Positions 1 to 11,061 of a stretch of DNA of 64,000 nucleotides are shown piece by piece. Location: positions 930,001 to 994,000 of the forward strand of contig NC_012522.1 in the NCBI RefSeq assembly GCF_000010805.1, written 5' to 3'. Source of the stretch: Rhodococcus opacus B4. Lineage in GTDB: Bacteria; Actinomycetota; Actinomycetes; Mycobacteriales; Mycobacteriaceae. Numbering within the stretch: position 1 is the stretch's first letter; every line of letters starts with the position of its first letter. Position numbers and translations under genes: made by a program. The notes beneath the pieces are model-generated. The model was not told the origin of the DNA. It ran no database searches and was given only the letters and a program-made list of their open reading frames with translations.

Positions 1-1
1 C

Positions 2-328
2 GAACCGCCCCCGGTGCCCGTCGCCCGCAGCAACCTCCTGGCGCTGCTGGTGCTGTACCCGCTGGTCGTGATCTGGGGTCATTTCTTCAGCGCACCGTTC
101 ATCGAGGCGCACGGTGTGCCGATCGCCGTCGCCCTGTTCATCGGGAACCTGGTCACCACCCAGGTCCTCGGGTGGTGGGCGGTTCCCGCGGCGTTCAAGG
201 CGTTCGGGTGGTGGATGGACCCGGCGATCCCGGCCCGGCGGCGGAATCTGGGCTACGCCGTCATGGTCGTGCTGTTCGCGATCTCGATCGGCGTGTGCAC
301 CCTGCTGTTCATGATCCCCACGACCTGA
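2..328 (+). CDS. C-terminal part of COG3224-type membrane protein (ABM superfamily)
   Basis: The reading frame is open to the left edge of the window, so the gene is probably cut; an internal GTG at 14 is a weaker start. The visible part carries about three hydrophobic segments. The pattern LALLVLYPLVV, then AVPAAFKAFGWWMDP, is that of the C-terminal membrane module of COG3224 proteins, which normally follows an N-terminal antibiotic-biosynthesis-monooxygenase (ABM) domain. That ABM domain would lie outside the window. Function is unknown. It lies on the same strand as the transporter operon but is separated from it by about 90 bp, so co-transcription is uncertain. Confidence 0.6.
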   Translation, partial: EPPPVPVARSNLLALLVLYPLVVIWGHFFSAPFIEAHGVPIAVALFIGNLVTTQVLGWWAVPAAFKAFGWWMDPAIPARRRNLGYAVMVVLFAISIGVCTLLFMIPTT

Positions 329-421
329 CGCCAGTTTCCCGATTCACCTGCGTGATGTCCGGGTACATAGCACTGTGAAGGACCGAGGTCTGTTTTCACA
401 TCTGGAGAAAGGTGTGCGCGG

Positions 422-1078
422 TTGGACATGCAGCAACTGTGGGACTTCGTCTCCGCCAGGAAACAGCAGCTTCTCACCGACTCGCTCCTGCACGTCAGTG
501 CCGTCGTGCAGTCGGTGGTCATCGCCACGATCGTCGCGGTGGCGATCGGGATCCTGGTGTACCGGAGCCCCGCCGGGTCCGCGATCGCGACCGCCCTGGC
601 CGGCACGATCCTCACCATCCCGTCGTTCGCCCTGCTCGGCCTGCTCATCCCGATCCTGGGACTCGGTGTGGCGCCCACCGTGACCGCCCTGGTGCTGTAC
701 GCGCTGCTGCCGATCATCCGGAACACCATCCTCGGACTCGCGTCCGTCGACCCCGCCGTCACCGACGCCGCCCGCGGCGTGGGGATGAGCCGCACGACGG
801 TGCTGAGCAGAATCGAACTCCCCCTCGCGTGGCCGTCGATCCTGACGGGCATGCGGGTGAGCACGCAGATGCTGATGGGCATCCTCGCGATCGCCGCCTA
901 CGCCAAGGGTCCCGGGCTCGGCAACCTCATCTTCTCGGGACTGTCCCGCGTCGGCAGCCCGACAGCGATACCGCAGGCCCTCACGGGGACCGTGCTCATC
1001 GTGATCCTCGCCCTCGTACTCGACGGCATCCTCGCCGTCGTCGGCCGACTCACCACCTCCAGGGGGATCCGTGACTGA
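422..1078 (+). CDS. Osmoprotectant ABC transporter permease (OpuCB/ProW type)
   Basis: A 218-residue inner-membrane permease for glycine betaine, choline or proline-type compatible solutes. It has about five to six hydrophobic helices and the binding-protein-dependent permease signature near residues 120-140 (DAARGVGMSRTTVLSRIELP). The best start is TTG at 422, with a good ribosome binding site GGAGAAAGG at 404-412; ATG at 428 is an alternative. It is the first gene of a four-gene importer and overlaps the next gene by 8 bp. It pairs with the second permease at 2294 to form a heterodimeric channel, by family knowledge. The exact solute cannot be read from the sequence. Confidence 0.85.
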   Translation: MDMQQLWDFVSARKQQLLTDSLLHVSAVVQSVVIATIVAVAIGILVYRSPAGSAIATALAGTILTIPSFALLGLLIPILGLGVAPTVTALVLYALLPIIRNTILGLASVDPAVTDAARGVGMSRTTVLSRIELPLAWPSILTGMRVSTQMLMGILAIAAYAKGPGLGNLIFSGLSRVGSPTAIPQALTGTVLIVILALVLDGILAVVGRLTTSRGIRD

Positions 1079-2297
1079 TCTCGATACACCTCACACCAAC
1101 GGCAGCACGGTCTCGGGCGTGGACATCGTCCTCGAAGACGTGGTCAAGAGTTATCCCGGCCAGGAAAAGGCGGCGGTCGACAACGTGTCGATGCGCATCC
1201 CCGCCGGCGAGATCGTCGTCCTCGTCGGCCCGTCCGGCTGCGGGAAGACCACCACGATGCGGATGATCAACCGGCTCATCGAACCGACTTCGGGGAAGAT
1301 CACGATCGGCGGCAAGGACGCCCTGTCCATCGACCCCGACAAGCTGCGGCGCGGCATCGGCTACTCGATTCAGCAGGCCGGGCTGTTCCCGCACCTGACC
1401 ATCGCCAAGAACGTCGGCACCGTCCCCGGGCTCATCGGCTGGGACAAGAAGAAGATCGCCGACCGCACCGACGAGATGCTCGACCTCGTCGGACTCGAGC
1501 CGGGCCTCTACCGCGAGCGCTACCCCCGCCAGTTGTCGGGCGGTCAGCAGCAGCGGGTGGGGGTGGCGCGGGCACTGGCCGCCGATCCCCCGGTGCTGCT
1601 GATGGACGAGCCGTTCGGCGCGGTCGACCCGATCACGCGCGGGCTGCTGCAGGACGAGTTGATGCGGCTGCAGTCCGATCTCGGCAAGACCATCGTGTTC
1701 GTAACGCACGATTTCAACGAGGCGGTCAAGCTGGGAGACCGGATCGCGGTGCTCGGCAACCAGTCGCACATCATGCAGTACGACACACCGGAGGCGATCC
1801 TCGCCCATCCCGCCAACGACATGGTGGCCGGGTTCATCGGCGCCGACGCGTCATTGAAGCAGCTGACCCTCACCCGGGTGGCGGAGGTCGAACTCCTCGA
1901 CTGCCCGACCGCGTACGAGGACGGCTCGGTGGACGAACTGCGGGCGGCGATCTCACCCCGCAAGATCAAGTGGGGCATCCTCCTGGACGCGCGGGATCGC
2001 CCGATCCGCTGGGTGTCGCTCCACCATCTGGCCACCGCCACGTCGCTGCACGACATCGGCGACCCCATCGACGAGGTGATGTCCACCCAGTCGACGCTGC
2101 AGGACGCCCTCGAGGCACTGCTGGCGGAGAGCAGCGCCTCGACGATCGTCACGGGACGGAGGGGCGAGTACCGCGGACTCATCACGATCGACACCCTGGT
2201 GGCGCACCTGTCCGCGATGCGTGAGGAACATGCCCACGACGACGAGGTCGGCGAGCCGGAGCAGAACGGGGCGAGCGAGGGCGGGACACCGTCATGA
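1071..2297 (+). CDS. Osmoprotectant ABC transporter ATP-binding protein with CBS domains (OpuCA/ProV type)
   Basis: A 408-residue ATPase that powers the importer encoded around it. Walker A is GPSGCGKT at residues 53-60, the Q-loop follows in YSIQQAGLFPH, the ABC signature is LSGGQQQR near 155-162, and Walker B is LLMDEPF. After residue about 260 two CBS-like segments follow, the feature that separates OpuCA/ProV-type ATPases from generic ones and that senses ionic strength or nucleotides in relatives. The GTG start at 1071 overlaps the upstream permease. The acidic tail after about residue 385 is probably disordered. The stop overlaps the next ATG by 4 bp (ATGA), so translation is coupled. 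Confidence 0.9.
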   Translation: MTDLDTPHTNGSTVSGVDIVLEDVVKSYPGQEKAAVDNVSMRIPAGEIVVLVGPSGCGKTTTMRMINRLIEPTSGKITIGGKDALSIDPDKLRRGIGYSIQQAGLFPHLTIAKNVGTVPGLIGWDKKKIADRTDEMLDLVGLEPGLYRERYPRQLSGGQQQRVGVARALAADPPVLLMDEPFGAVDPITRGLLQDELMRLQSDLGKTIVFVTHDFNEAVKLGDRIAVLGNQSHIMQYDTPEAILAHPANDMVAGFIGADASLKQLTLTRVAEVELLDCPTAYEDGSVDELRAAISPRKIKWGILLDARDRPIRWVSLHHLATATSLHDIGDPIDEVMSTQSTLQDALEALLAESSASTIVTGRRGEYRGLITIDTLVAHLSAMREEHAHDDEVGEPEQNGASEGGTPS

Positions 2298-3067
2298 CGG
2301 CCGCCGTCACCACGAAGCCCACCGCCCAGGCCGCCCGGCGTTCGGAGCGGGCCCGCCTGCTGGTCCAGCCGATCCTCGTCCTGTTCCTGGTGGTGGGTGT
2401 GCTCGGCTGGGCGTTCAGCCGAGACCTCACCGCCACACAGAAGGGCAGTCTCAACGCCGCGAACATCGCGACCCTCACGTGGCAGCACGTGCTGATCACC
2501 GTGGTCGTCGTGGTGATCGTCGTCATCGTCGCAGTCCCGCTCGGGATCCTGCTGACGCGGCCCGGGTTCACCAAGCTGGCACCGGTCTTCGTCGGAATCG
2601 CGAACATCGGGCAGGCCGCGCCGGCCATCGGTCTGCTCGTGCTGCTGTTCCTCGCGACGGGGACCACCGGCTTCTGGATCGGGGTGCTGCCCATCGCGTT
2701 CTACTCGCTCCTACCCGTGCTGCGGAACACGATCCTCGGTCTGCAGGAGGTCAATCCCGCGGTCATCGACGCCGGTCGGGGGCAGGGCATGACGGCCGGT
2801 CTCGTCCTGCGCAAGGTCGAGTTCCCGCTCGCCGTCCCATACATCCTCGCGGGGCTGCGCACGTCGCTGGTCCTCGCGGTGGGCACCGCGACGCTCAGTT
2901 TCCTCGTCAGCGCCGGCGGTCTCGGTATCCTCATCGACACCGGATACAAGCTGCGCGACAACGTGACTCTGGTCGTGGGAGCCGTCCTCGCGGTCGCGCT
3001 GGCGCTGCTCGTCGACTGGTGCGGCGCGCTGGCCGAGGAGTTCCTCGGCCCGAAGGGGCTGCGCTGA
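2294..3067 (+). CDS. Osmoprotectant ABC transporter permease, second subunit
   Basis: A 257-residue permease paralogous to the one at 422. A first membrane helix lies near residues 25-45, followed by a cluster of helices from about 65 to 240. The permease loop reads VIDAGRGQGMTAGLVLRKVEFP, of the same form as in the first permease. The ATG at 2294 overlaps the ATPase stop and its own TGA overlaps the next ATG in TGATG, so all four importer genes are translationally linked. Two different permeases plus one ATPase and one binding protein is the OpuC/ProU-like arrangement. Confidence 0.88.
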   Translation: MTAAVTTKPTAQAARRSERARLLVQPILVLFLVVGVLGWAFSRDLTATQKGSLNAANIATLTWQHVLITVVVVVIVVIVAVPLGILLTRPGFTKLAPVFVGIANIGQAAPAIGLLVLLFLATGTTGFWIGVLPIAFYSLLPVLRNTILGLQEVNPAVIDAGRGQGMTAGLVLRKVEFPLAVPYILAGLRTSLVLAVGTATLSFLVSAGGLGILIDTGYKLRDNVTLVVGAVLAVALALLVDWCGALAEEFLGPKGLR

Positions 3068-4050
3068 TGAACCTCCTGCGGAAGGCGATCGCCGCGACGG
3101 CAGTGACGTTCTGCGGGGTACTCGCAGTGTCCTGCGGCCTCGAATCCGGAGGCGCCCTGCCGCTGTCGGTGGAACCGGGCAGCATCCAGCCCGTGCCCGA
3201 ACTCGAGGGCGTCGCGATCACCGTCGGGTCCAAGGACTTCACCGAGCAGGTCACCCTCGGATACATCATCGAATTCGCGCTCAGCGCCGCGGGCGCCGAC
3301 GTGCGCGACCTCACCAACATCCAGGGGTCCAACAGCACGCGCGACGCCCAGCTGGACGGTCAGATCGACGTCACCTACGAGTACACCGGGACCGGGTGGA
3401 TCAACTACCTCGGCAACGAGATTCCGATCCCCGACCCGACCGCGCAGTTCGAGGCCGTCCGCGACGAGGACCTCGAACGCAACGGCATGGTGTGGGTGGA
3501 TCCCGCCCCGATGAACAACACGTACGCGCTCGCGATGAGCAGGCAGACCGCCGAGGAGACCGGGATCACCACGCTGTCGGAGTACGCGGACCTGGTCAAC
3601 CGCGACCCCGCCGCAGCGACGACGTGCGTGGAGACCGAGTTCAACGTCCGCCAGGACGGGTTCCCGGGCATGGCCGCCAAGTACGGCTTCGATCCGGCCC
3701 GCGCGAACCGCCAGATCCTGCAGACCGGCATCATCTATCAGGCCACCGCGGACGGAACCCAGTGCAAGTTCGGTGAGGTGTTCACGACGGACGGCCGCAT
3801 CATCGCGCTCGATCTGGTGCTGCTGGAAGACGATCGCCAGTTCTTCCCGAAGTACAACCCGGCGATCACGATGCGCAAGGATTTCGCCGAGGCGCACCCG
3901 CAGGTGGCGGAGGTGATGGCCCCGATCTCCGCGGCCCTGACCAACGAGGAGATCACCGAACTGAACCGGCGGGTCGACGTGGAGGGCGAGGAACCGGCCG
4001 ATGTGGCCCGGGACTGGCTGGTGCAGAAGGGATTCGTCACGCTCCCGTGA
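3067..4050 (+). CDS. Osmoprotectant-binding lipoprotein of ABC importer (OpuAC/ProX family)
   Basis: A 327-residue extracytoplasmic solute-binding protein. The N-terminus is a lipoprotein signal peptide with lipobox LAVSC around residues 19-23, so the mature protein should be lipid-anchored outside the membrane. The mature start ITVGSKDFTEQVTLGYI is typical of the quaternary-ammonium-binding (OpuAC) family, and YEYTGTGW is a conserved inner motif of the cleft. It is the last gene of the operon. It meets the minus-strand gene at 4054 tail to tail with only 3 bp between stops and no visible terminator. Confidence 0.9.
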   Translation: MNLLRKAIAATAVTFCGVLAVSCGLESGGALPLSVEPGSIQPVPELEGVAITVGSKDFTEQVTLGYIIEFALSAAGADVRDLTNIQGSNSTRDAQLDGQIDVTYEYTGTGWINYLGNEIPIPDPTAQFEAVRDEDLERNGMVWVDPAPMNNTYALAMSRQTAEETGITTLSEYADLVNRDPAAATTCVETEFNVRQDGFPGMAAKYGFDPARANRQILQTGIIYQATADGTQCKFGEVFTTDGRIIALDLVLLEDDRQFFPKYNPAITMRKDFAEAHPQVAEVMAPISAALTNEEITELNRRVDVEGEEPADVARDWLVQKGFVTLP

Positions 4051-4053
4051 CGG

Positions 4054-5016
4054 TCAGCCGCCGAGGGTGATCCTCGCGACGAGGCCACGGTGATCCGAGC
4101 CCGTCAGCACCACCGATTCCACGGACTGCGCCTGCGCGTCGCTCGTGACGATGTGATCGATCGCGATCATCGGCGGAAACGGCTGCCGGTCGGCGGGATA
4201 CGTGTTCTGAATTCCGGCGCCGACCTGGTCGGCGGCATCACGGTAGCGTCCGGTCACGAGGTTGCGGTACTTCACGTGGTCGCGGGTGGAGTTGAAGTCG
4301 CCACTGACGATCACCGGTCCCGAGTCGGCGGGAATCGTATCGAGAATCGCTGCGATGCGGTCCATTTCGCGCGACCACAGCGACGGATCCGACGGCCACG
4401 GCGGGACCGGGTGGAACGCGTAGAGTGCGGTGCTCGCACCGTCCGGGAGTTCCACCCGGGCCGACAGCGCGGACAGCACGAACTCCGAGTGGTGGACCTT
4501 GTCGGCCAGCGGGTACCGGCTCCAGATGCCGGTTCCCTCACCGCCGCCGCCGGGCATGAGGAACGAGAACGGCAGGGTCGCGTCGAGCCCCGCGGCCCCC
4601 AGCCTGTCGACGGCCTCCGGGGTCAGCTCGTTGACGGTGAGCACGTCGACGTCGCGATCCCGGATCTGCCGGACGAGGGAGTCGGCGTCCGCGTTGCCGA
4701 GCCAGATGTTGGCCTGCATCACCGTCAGTTCCGGCCCGGACGCCGACGCCGAATTCGCCACGTACAACGGACCCTGCGACAGGGTGGCCACCGCGGCCAC
4801 GGTCAGTGCGACGCCGAACCCGATCCAGTGCCGGGTGATTCCCAGCAGCAGCACCCCGACCGCGGCAGCCGCCATGAGGTAGGGCGCCGCGGACGCCAGC
4901 ACGAGCAGACGCTGGTTCTGGACGTCGAGGAATCGCAGCACTACACCGAACACTCCGACGAGTACTGCGAGCCACCCGAGGGCGATCAGTGCCCGCACCC
5001 CCCAGGCGGCGATCAC
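4054..5016 (-). CDS. Membrane-anchored endonuclease/exonuclease/phosphatase family protein
   Basis: A 320-residue protein with about three N-terminal membrane helices (first ~85 residues) and then an EEP-fold domain. The EEP landmarks are present in order: [11 protein letters not shown] (metal-binding Asn), VNELTPE (metal-binding Glu), GDFNSTRDH (catalytic Asp/Asn), and the final SDHRGL (catalytic Asp-His). The GTG start at 5016 overlaps the glnE stop in GTGA; the frame stays open far upstream inside glnE, but that extension is an artefact. By analogy with YafD/vanadium-type EEP proteins it may be a secreted or membrane-facing phosphodiesterase or nuclease. The substrate is unknown. It is co-transcribed with glnE, although no link to nitrogen control is evident from the sequence. 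Confidence 0.8.
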   Translation of the reverse strand: MIAAWGVRALIALGWLAVLVGVFGVVLRFLDVQNQRLLVLASAAPYLMAAAAVGVLLLGITRHWIGFGVALTVAAVATLSQGPLYVANSASASGPELTVMQANIWLGNADADSLVRQIRDRDVDVLTVNELTPEAVDRLGAAGLDATLPFSFLMPGGGGEGTGIWSRYPLADKVHHSEFVLSALSARVELPDGASTALYAFHPVPPWPSDPSLWSREMDRIAAILDTIPADSGPVIVSGDFNSTRDHVKYRNLVTGRYRDAADQVGAGIQNTYPADRQPFPPMIAIDHIVTSDAQAQSVESVVLTGSDHRGLVARITLGG

Positions 5017-8000
5017 TCCCCGAAGACTCTCTCCACCACAGCCTTGGCCCGCCGGGTCACCCGCAGGTAGTGATCGAGGAACTCGCCGGCGTCGCCGCCA
5101 CCCCAGCCGGCGATCTGCGCGACCGCGGACAGGACGCGTCCCGACCCGGGCAGCTGATCGGTGGCCTTGCCGCGGACGAGGACGAGGCAGTTGCGTGCCT
5201 TCGTCGCCGTGATCCACGCGTCGCGTAGCAGTTCGACGTCGGACTCGCTGAGCAATTCGGCGGCACCGATCGCATCGAGCGTCTCGAGTGTCGACGTGTT
5301 GTGCAGCGACTCGATCTCGTGGGCGTGCCGGAGCTGGATCAGCTGGACGGTCCATTCGATGTCGGCGAGACCGCCGCGCCCGAGCTTGGTGTGGGTCGCG
5401 GGGTCGGCGCCGCGCGGCAGCCGCTCGGAGTCGACGCGCGCCTTGATGCGCCGGATCTCGCGGACCGCCTGATCCGACACCCCGCCCTCCGGGTAGCGGG
5501 TCTTGTCGATCATGTGCAGGAAGCGCAGACCCAGGTCGGCGTCGCCGGCCACGTGGTGGGCGCGGAGCAGCGCCTGGATCTCCCAGGCCTGCGCCCACTG
5601 CGCGTAGTAAGCCTCGTAGGACGCCAGCGTGCGCACCATCGGGCCGCTGCGACCCTCCGGCCGCAGGCCGGTGTCCACCTCGAGCGGCGGGTCGGTGCTC
5701 GGCGCGCCGAGCAGGGTCCGCACCTTGTCGCCGATGCTGTTGGCCCACTTGACGGCAACGGTCTCGTCGATCCCTTCGCGCGGCTCGCACACGAACAGGA
5801 CGTCCGCGTCCGAACCGTAGCCGAGTTCGCCGCCGCCGAGCCGGCCCATCCCGATCACCGTGAACGTCGCGGGAGCGGGCGTGCCGAGTTCCTTCTCGCT
5901 CGCCTTGATCACGGCGGCGAGGGCGGCGTTGAGCACGGCCGCCCACACGGACGACAGCGCCTTGCACACGCCCGGCACGTCGAGCATGCCGAGGATGTCC
6001 GCGGACGCGATGCGGGCCAGCTCGTAGCGGCGCAGGGAGCGCGCGGCCGCGATCGCGCGGGCCGGGTCCTCGTGCCGTGCGGACGCCGTCAGGATGCCGC
6101 GGGCGACGTCCTCCGGCTTCGACTCCAGCAGCCGCGGCCCGGCCGGTGAATCGGCGAACAGCCGCACCACGTCCGGTGCCTTGATCAGCAGATCGGGGAC
6201 GTACGCCGACGACCCGAGCACCGTCATCAGCCGCTCGGCGACCAAGGCCTCGTCGCGCAGCAGCCGGAGGAACCAGGTCTGATCGGTCATCGCGTCCGAC
6301 AGTCGCCGGTACGCGAGCAGGCCCGCATCGGGATCCGGTGTGTCGGCGAGCGATTCGAGCAGGGTCGGCAACAGCAGCGCCTGGATGCGGCCCTTGCGGG
6401 ACGCACCGCTGGTGAGTGCGGTGAGGTGGCCGAGCGCGTTCTCGGGGGCGGTGTAGCCCAGCGCCGCGAGCTGGCGGATGGCCGCGTCCGGGCTCAGCCG
6501 CAGCGCTTCCTTGTCGATGCGCGCCACCGATTCGAGCAGCGGCCGGTAGAACAGTTTCGCGTGCAGGCGCCGCACCCGGTGCGCGTTGCGCTTGATCTCT
6601 GCGTTGAGGACGCCGAGCGCGTCCTTGCTGCCGTCGGGCCGCATGTGCGCGGCACGGGCCAGCCAGCGCAGCGCTTCCTCGTCGTCGGCGGGCGGCAGGG
6701 TGTGCGTGCGGCGCAGCTTCTGCAACTGCAGCCGGTGCTCGAGCAATCGCAGGAACTCGTAGGACGCCGCCAGATTCGCGGCGTCGTCGCGGCCCACGTA
6801 GCCGCGGGCGGCAAGTGCGGTGAGAGCGTCGATGGTGCTCTGGACGTGCAGCGCCTCGTCGGCACGGCCGTGCACGAGTTGCAGGAGCTGGACGGCGAAC
6901 TCGACGTCGCGCAGACTGCCGCGACCCAGTTTCAGTTCCCGCTCGCGCAGTTCCGGCGGAACCATCTCCTCCACCCGGCGGCGCATCGCCTGCACCTCGG
7001 GAACGAAGTCCTCGCGCTCGGAGGCGGTCCAGACCATCGGGTTGAGGGCATCGGAGTACTGCTGTCCGAGCGCGGCGTCGCCGATCATCGGGCGGGCCTT
7101 GAGCAGGGCCTGGAACTCCCAGGTCTTGGCCCAGCGCTTGTAGTACGCGACGTGGGATTCGAGGGTGCGGACGAGTTCCCCGCGCTTGCCCTCCGGCCGC
7201 AGCGCGGCGTCCACGTCGAAGAAGGCCGAGGACCCGATGCGCATCATCTCGCCCGCGATGCGGCTGGCGATCGCGTCGGCGGGTTCGGCGACGAAGACCA
7301 CGTCGACGTCGCTGACGTAATTGAGTTCGCGCGCACCGCATTTGCCCATGGCGATGACAGCCAGCCGCACGGGGCACGGGGCGTCCGGGCACACGGCAGC
7401 GACGGCCACCGCGAGGGCGGCGTCCAGTGCGGCATCCGCCAGATCGGACAGCTGATGTCCCACGGTCTGGTACGGCAGTACCGGTTCGTTCTCGACGGTC
7501 GCCGCGAGATCGACGGCGGCGAGCAGCATCAGTTCGTCGCGATACGTCTTGCGCAGGGCGGCGATGGCTTCGGGCCCGGTGACCTTCGCCCGGTACAGGC
7601 GGGCGTCCGGGTGGGCACCCTCTTCGGGTTCGGCGCCGACCGCCGCCATCATCGTGGCGGTCGCCTCGTCCTTCGACGGCAGGCGGACGTCGCCGGCGAG
7701 GATCTTCCAGGACGCGGGATCCGCGACCAGGTGGTCGCCGAATGCGCTGGACGCACCGAACAGCCCGAACAACCGGCCGCGCAGGCCTTTGTCGGTACGC
7801 AGCGCGGCGTCGAGTTCGGCCCAGCTCTCGCCGAGCCCTTCCTTCAGGCGCACCAGGGTGCGGAGGGCGAGGTCGGCGTTCGCGGCCCGCGACAGCGACC
7901 ACAGCAGTTCGATGCTGTCCTCACCGACCCAGCCCAGCTCGCGGAGTTCGGACGGAGCGGTCGGCTCGACGAGACCCAGACGACCCGGACCGGGAACGGC

Positions 8001-8039
8001 AGAACGCGCTGCCGGAGGCTTCACCATGCTCTTGCTCAC
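5013..8039 (-). CDS. glnE: Bifunctional glutamine synthetase adenylyltransferase/adenylyl-removing enzyme
   Basis: A 1008-residue GlnE, the usual size. It adenylylates glutamine synthetase and reverses the modification. Two nucleotidyltransferase cores are visible: the N-terminal one around residues 232-250 ([18 protein letters not shown]) and the C-terminal one around 711-734 ([20 protein letters not shown]), each with the paired acidic metal ligands, and each followed by a helical domain. I choose GTG at 8039 because it overlaps the glnA2 stop as GTGA, the same junction as at the 3' end of glnE; ATG at 8027 is the alternative. Its place behind glnA2 matches M. tuberculosis Rv2221c. Confidence 0.96.
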   Translation of the reverse strand: MSKSMVKPPAARSAVPGPGRLGLVEPTAPSELRELGWVGEDSIELLWSLSRAANADLALRTLVRLKEGLGESWAELDAALRTDKGLRGRLFGLFGASSAFGDHLVADPASWKILAGDVRLPSKDEATATMMAAVGAEPEEGAHPDARLYRAKVTGPEAIAALRKTYRDELMLLAAVDLAATVENEPVLPYQTVGHQLSDLADAALDAALAVAVAAVCPDAPCPVRLAVIAMGKCGARELNYVSDVDVVFVAEPADAIASRIAGEMMRIGSSAFFDVDAALRPEGKRGELVRTLESHVAYYKRWAKTWEFQALLKARPMIGDAALGQQYSDALNPMVWTASEREDFVPEVQAMRRRVEEMVPPELRERELKLGRGSLRDVEFAVQLLQLVHGRADEALHVQSTIDALTALAARGYVGRDDAANLAASYEFLRLLEHRLQLQKLRRTHTLPPADDEEALRWLARAAHMRPDGSKDALGVLNAEIKRNAHRVRRLHAKLFYRPLLESVARIDKEALRLSPDAAIRQLAALGYTAPENALGHLTALTSGASRKGRIQALLLPTLLESLADTPDPDAGLLAYRRLSDAMTDQTWFLRLLRDEALVAERLMTVLGSSAYVPDLLIKAPDVVRLFADSPAGPRLLESKPEDVARGILTASARHEDPARAIAAARSLRRYELARIASADILGMLDVPGVCKALSSVWAAVLNAALAAVIKASEKELGTPAPATFTVIGMGRLGGGELGYGSDADVLFVCEPREGIDETVAVKWANSIGDKVRTLLGAPSTDPPLEVDTGLRPEGRSGPMVRTLASYEAYYAQWAQAWEIQALLRAHHVAGDADLGLRFLHMIDKTRYPEGGVSDQAVREIRRIKARVDSERLPRGADPATHTKLGRGGLADIEWTVQLIQLRHAHEIESLHNTSTLETLDAIGAAELLSESDVELLRDAWITATKARNCLVLVRGKATDQLPGSGRVLSAVAQIAGWGGGDAGEFLDHYLRVTRRAKAVVERVFGE

Positions 8040-9376
8040 AACCCCAGATACGTCTTGAGTTCGAACGGCGTCACGTGGCTCCGGTACTCCTCCCACTCAC
8101 GCCGCTTGTTGCGCAGGAAGAAGTCGAACACGTGCTCACCGAGGGCCTCGGCCACCAACTCCGACTTCTCCATCTCGCGCAGTGCGCCGTCGAGGTTGCC
8201 GGGGAGCTCGCGGTAGCCCATGGCGCGGCGCTCGGCCGACGTCAGCGCCCACACGTCGTCCTCCGCCTCGGGAGGAAGTTCGTAGCCCTTCTCGATTCCG
8301 CGCAGTCCCGCGGCGAGAAGCACCGCGAACGTCAGGTACGGGTTGCAGGCCGAATCGGGGCTGCGGATCTCGACGCGGCGCGACGACGCCTTGTTCGGCG
8401 TGTACATCGGGACGCGGACCAGCGCCGACCGGTTCGACGGACCCCAGGACGCCGCGGTCGGGGCCTCGCCGCCGTGGATCAGGCGCTTGTAGGAGTTCAC
8501 CCACTGGTTGGTGACGGCGCTGATCTCGTTGGCATGCTCGAGGATGCCGGCGATGAACGCCTTGCCGGTCTCCGACAGCTGCATCGGATCATCCGGGTTG
8601 TGGAAGGCGTTGGTGTCGCCCTCGAACAGGCTCATGTGGGTGTGCATCGCCGAGCCGGCCTGATCGCTGAACGGCTTGGGCATGAACGTGGCGCGCACAC
8701 CCTCGGCGATCGCGACCTCCTTGACGACGTACCGGAACGTCATCACGTTGTCGGCCATCGACAGGGCGTCCGCGTACCGCAGGTCGATCTCCTGCTGGCC
8801 GGGAGCCGCCTCGTGGTGGCTGAACTCGACGGAGATGCCCATCGACTCGAGCGCGTCGATCGCGTGCCGGCGGAAGTTGGGCGCGGAGTCGTGCACCGCC
8901 TGGTCGAAGTAGCCGCCGGAGTCGGCGGGCTTCGGCGGGGTGCCGTCGATCGGCCCGTTCTCGAGCAGGAAGAACTCGATCTCGGGATGCACGTAGCAGC
9001 TGAAACCCAGATCGCTGGCCTTGTTCAGCTGACGGCGCAGCACGTGCCGCGAATCCGCCCAGGACGGCGAGCCGTCGGGCATCGCGATGTCGCAGAACAT
9101 GCGGGCGGAGTGCTGATGTCCCTTGCTCGAACTCCACGGCAGCACCTGGAAGGTGGAGGCGTCCGGCTTCGCGACCGTGTCCGCCTCGGACACCCGGGAG
9201 AAGCCCTCGATCGCGGATCCGTCGAAGCCGATCCCTTCCTCGAAGGCACCTTCCAGTTCCGCGGGGGCGATCGCCACCGATTTCAGGTATCCGAGAACGT
9301 CCGTGAACCACAATCGGACGAACCGAATGTCGCGCTCTTCGAGGGTGCGAAGCACGAATTCCTTTTGGCGATCCAT
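8036..9376 (-). CDS. glnA2: Type I glutamine synthetase GlnA2
   Basis: A 446-residue glutamine synthetase, identical in length to M. tuberculosis GlnA2. The start [19 protein letters not shown] is that of the GlnA2 group, and the beta-grasp ([11 protein letters not shown]) and catalytic motifs ([28 protein letters not shown]) follow in order. The segment [11 protein letters not shown] corresponds to the region that carries the adenylylated tyrosine in GS-I-beta enzymes. The ATG at 9376 is preceded by a -10 element TACTCT 7 nt upstream, so a leaderless mRNA is likely. The gene leads an operon with glnE and the EEP gene. In actinomycetes the main nitrogen-controlled enzyme is GlnA1, which is not in this window. 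Confidence 0.96.
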   Translation of the reverse strand: MDRQKEFVLRTLEERDIRFVRLWFTDVLGYLKSVAIAPAELEGAFEEGIGFDGSAIEGFSRVSEADTVAKPDASTFQVLPWSSSKGHQHSARMFCDIAMPDGSPSWADSRHVLRRQLNKASDLGFSCYVHPEIEFFLLENGPIDGTPPKPADSGGYFDQAVHDSAPNFRRHAIDALESMGISVEFSHHEAAPGQQEIDLRYADALSMADNVMTFRYVVKEVAIAEGVRATFMPKPFSDQAGSAMHTHMSLFEGDTNAFHNPDDPMQLSETGKAFIAGILEHANEISAVTNQWVNSYKRLIHGGEAPTAASWGPSNRSALVRVPMYTPNKASSRRVEIRSPDSACNPYLTFAVLLAAGLRGIEKGYELPPEAEDDVWALTSAERRAMGYRELPGNLDGALREMEKSELVAEALGEHVFDFFLRNKRREWEEYRSHVTPFELKTYLGL

Positions 9377-9383
9377 GTCCGCG

Positions 9384-9415
9384 AGAGTAAGCAAAGTTCG
9401 TTAAATCTGTGTTAC
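9384..9415 (-). promoter_or_regulatory. glnA2 promoter with leaderless -10 and a possible GlnR half-site
   Basis: On the minus strand TACTCT (9384-9389) fits the actinobacterial TANNNT -10 and lies 7 nt before the glnA2 ATG, so transcription should begin at or next to the start codon. Just upstream, 9400-9415 reads GTAACACAGATTTAAC, close to the GlnR pattern gTnAC-N6-gnAAC. The GlnR assignment is tentative, because only one a/b pair is visible. Confidence 0.45.
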
Positions 9416-9492
9416 TTCGTTGATTCGACTGTTCCGGAATTCGTATCGGGCCAGCGTGCGGGCACCTCGGCCGATCCCGTCACACGCGCGGG

Positions 9493-11061
9493 TCAGCACA
9501 TCAGGTCGGCGGGCGGCACCGTGAGGTCGACGAGATAGTCGGTGACGGCGTCGTCGACGCACGCCTCGCCGTCGAGGACGACGGTGTGCTGGGTGCCCCG
9601 GTACGAGACGAGCGAGCCGTTCATCTGCTTCGCCAGATCCACACCCGCCTGGTACGGCGTCGCCGGGTCCTCGGTCGTCGACACGACGACGACCGGCGGG
9701 ATCCCCGGCGCGGACACGGTGTGCGGCGCGCCCGTGTTCGGCGCGGGCCAGAACGCGCAGACGTCCAGCGGCGCGTTGCCGGTACCGCGACCGTCGTCGA
9801 GGAACGGCGCCGCCTGCCGGTACCGCACGTCCGCCTCCCCCACGACCGCACGGTCGGTGACGGGCGGATCGTCCATGCAGCGGATGGAATTGAACGCGTC
9901 GTTGAGGTTGGAATACGTACCGTCGTCGGCGCGCCCCTCGTACAGGTCCGCCAGCATCAGCAGCGAATCACCGGTCCCCGTCCGCAGGCTCTCCAGCCCG
10001 CCGCGGAGCGGTCCCCAGAGGTTCGGCGAATACAGCGCCTGCTGGACGCCGGTGATCGCGTCGGTGTAGCTGAGTCCGCGCGGGTCGGTGGTCGCGGCGG
10101 GCTTGCCGATCAGCGGGTCGACGAGCGCCCGGAACCTGGCGTTCGCCTGCGCCGGGTCGGTGCCGAGCGGGCAGTCCGGCTGCTGCATGCATTCGGCGGC
10201 GAACGCGTCGAACGCGGACTGGAACCCGGCGGCCTGCAGGATCACTTCCTCCGTCGGATCCTGCTCGGGGTCGAGGGCGCCGTCGAGGACCATCGCGCGC
10301 ACATTGCCCGGGAACGTCTCCGCGTACGTCGAGCCGAGCCGGGTGCCGTAGGAGTAGCCGAGGTAGTTCAGCTTCTCGTCGCCGAGCACCGCCCGGATGA
10401 CGTCCATGTCGCGCACCACGTCGTTCGTTCCGACGTGCCCGAGGACGTCGACACCGGTTCGCTGCGCGCACTTGTCCGCGTACTCGCGATTCTCGGCTTC
10501 GGTCCGCGCGATCCCCGCGGGACTCATGTCGACGTCGTCGTCCTTGCGTCTCGCGTCCACTTCCTCCGGAGTCAGACAGGTCACCTGCGGGGTGGACGCG
10601 CCGACGCCGCGCGGATCGAAACCGATGACGTCGAACCGCTCGGCGATGGCGGTGCCGTCCGCCACGGACGCCAGCCCGATACCCGACGCCCCGGGGCCGC
10701 CCGGGTTCACGAGCAGCGATCCGATCTTGTCCCCGGTCGCCTTCGAGCGGGAGACGGCGATCTGCGCGGTCGCACCTGCGGGATTCGCGTAGTCGTTCGG
10801 AACCGTCACCTCGGCGCAGTCGACCGTGTCCCCGAGCGGGGACCCGTCCGTGCTGAACCCGTCGCACGAGCCCCACTGCACCTGCTGCGTGTAGTACTCC
10901 TCGAGCCCGGCGGGGATCGGTCCGGCCGGGGCGGCGTCGGCCGCCGACGGTTCGGCGACGGCCTCACCGGTACCCTGCCCGCCCCCGGCACAGCCTGCGA
11001 CGACAAGGACGACGGCGACGCACCCCGCGAACGCGGCCGGTACCCGAGCACTCTTCGACAT
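9493..11061 (-). CDS. Secreted alpha/beta-hydrolase lipoprotein, Hip1/CaeA-like (TAP family)
   Basis: A 522-residue serine hydrolase. The signal peptide ends in lipobox VVAGC around residues 24-28, so it is exported and probably lipid-anchored. The nucleophile elbow is GYSYG ([13 protein letters not shown]). The C-terminal TAP-like domain carries the acid in [12 protein letters not shown] and the histidine in [10 protein letters not shown]. Four or more extra cysteines suggest disulfides in the cap. The order hip1-panB beside glnA2 equals Rv2224c-Rv2225 of M. tuberculosis, where Hip1 is a cell-envelope protease that processes GroEL2. The same activity here is inference. The start ATG at 11061 is chosen because the upstream extension lacks a signal peptide. 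Confidence 0.85.
   Translation of the reverse strand: MSKSARVPAAFAGCVAVVLVVAGCAGGGQGTGEAVAEPSAADAAPAGPIPAGLEEYYTQQVQWGSCDGFSTDGSPLGDTVDCAEVTVPNDYANPAGATAQIAVSRSKATGDKIGSLLVNPGGPGASGIGLASVADGTAIAERFDVIGFDPRGVGASTPQVTCLTPEEVDARRKDDDVDMSPAGIARTEAENREYADKCAQRTGVDVLGHVGTNDVVRDMDVIRAVLGDEKLNYLGYSYGTRLGSTYAETFPGNVRAMVLDGALDPEQDPTEEVILQAAGFQSAFDAFAAECMQQPDCPLGTDPAQANARFRALVDPLIGKPAATTDPRGLSYTDAITGVQQALYSPNLWGPLRGGLESLRTGTGDSLLMLADLYEGRADDGTYSNLNDAFNSIRCMDDPPVTDRAVVGEADVRYRQAAPFLDDGRGTGNAPLDVCAFWPAPNTGAPHTVSAPGIPPVVVVSTTEDPATPYQAGVDLAKQMNGSLVSYRGTQHTVVLDGEACVDDAVTDYLVDLTVPPADLMC

Noticed and set aside
5017..7902. In-frame extension of the EEP protein through most of glnE
   Set aside because: It lies in a second frame of glnE and encodes an Arg-rich sequence; the real start is the GTGA overlap at 5016.
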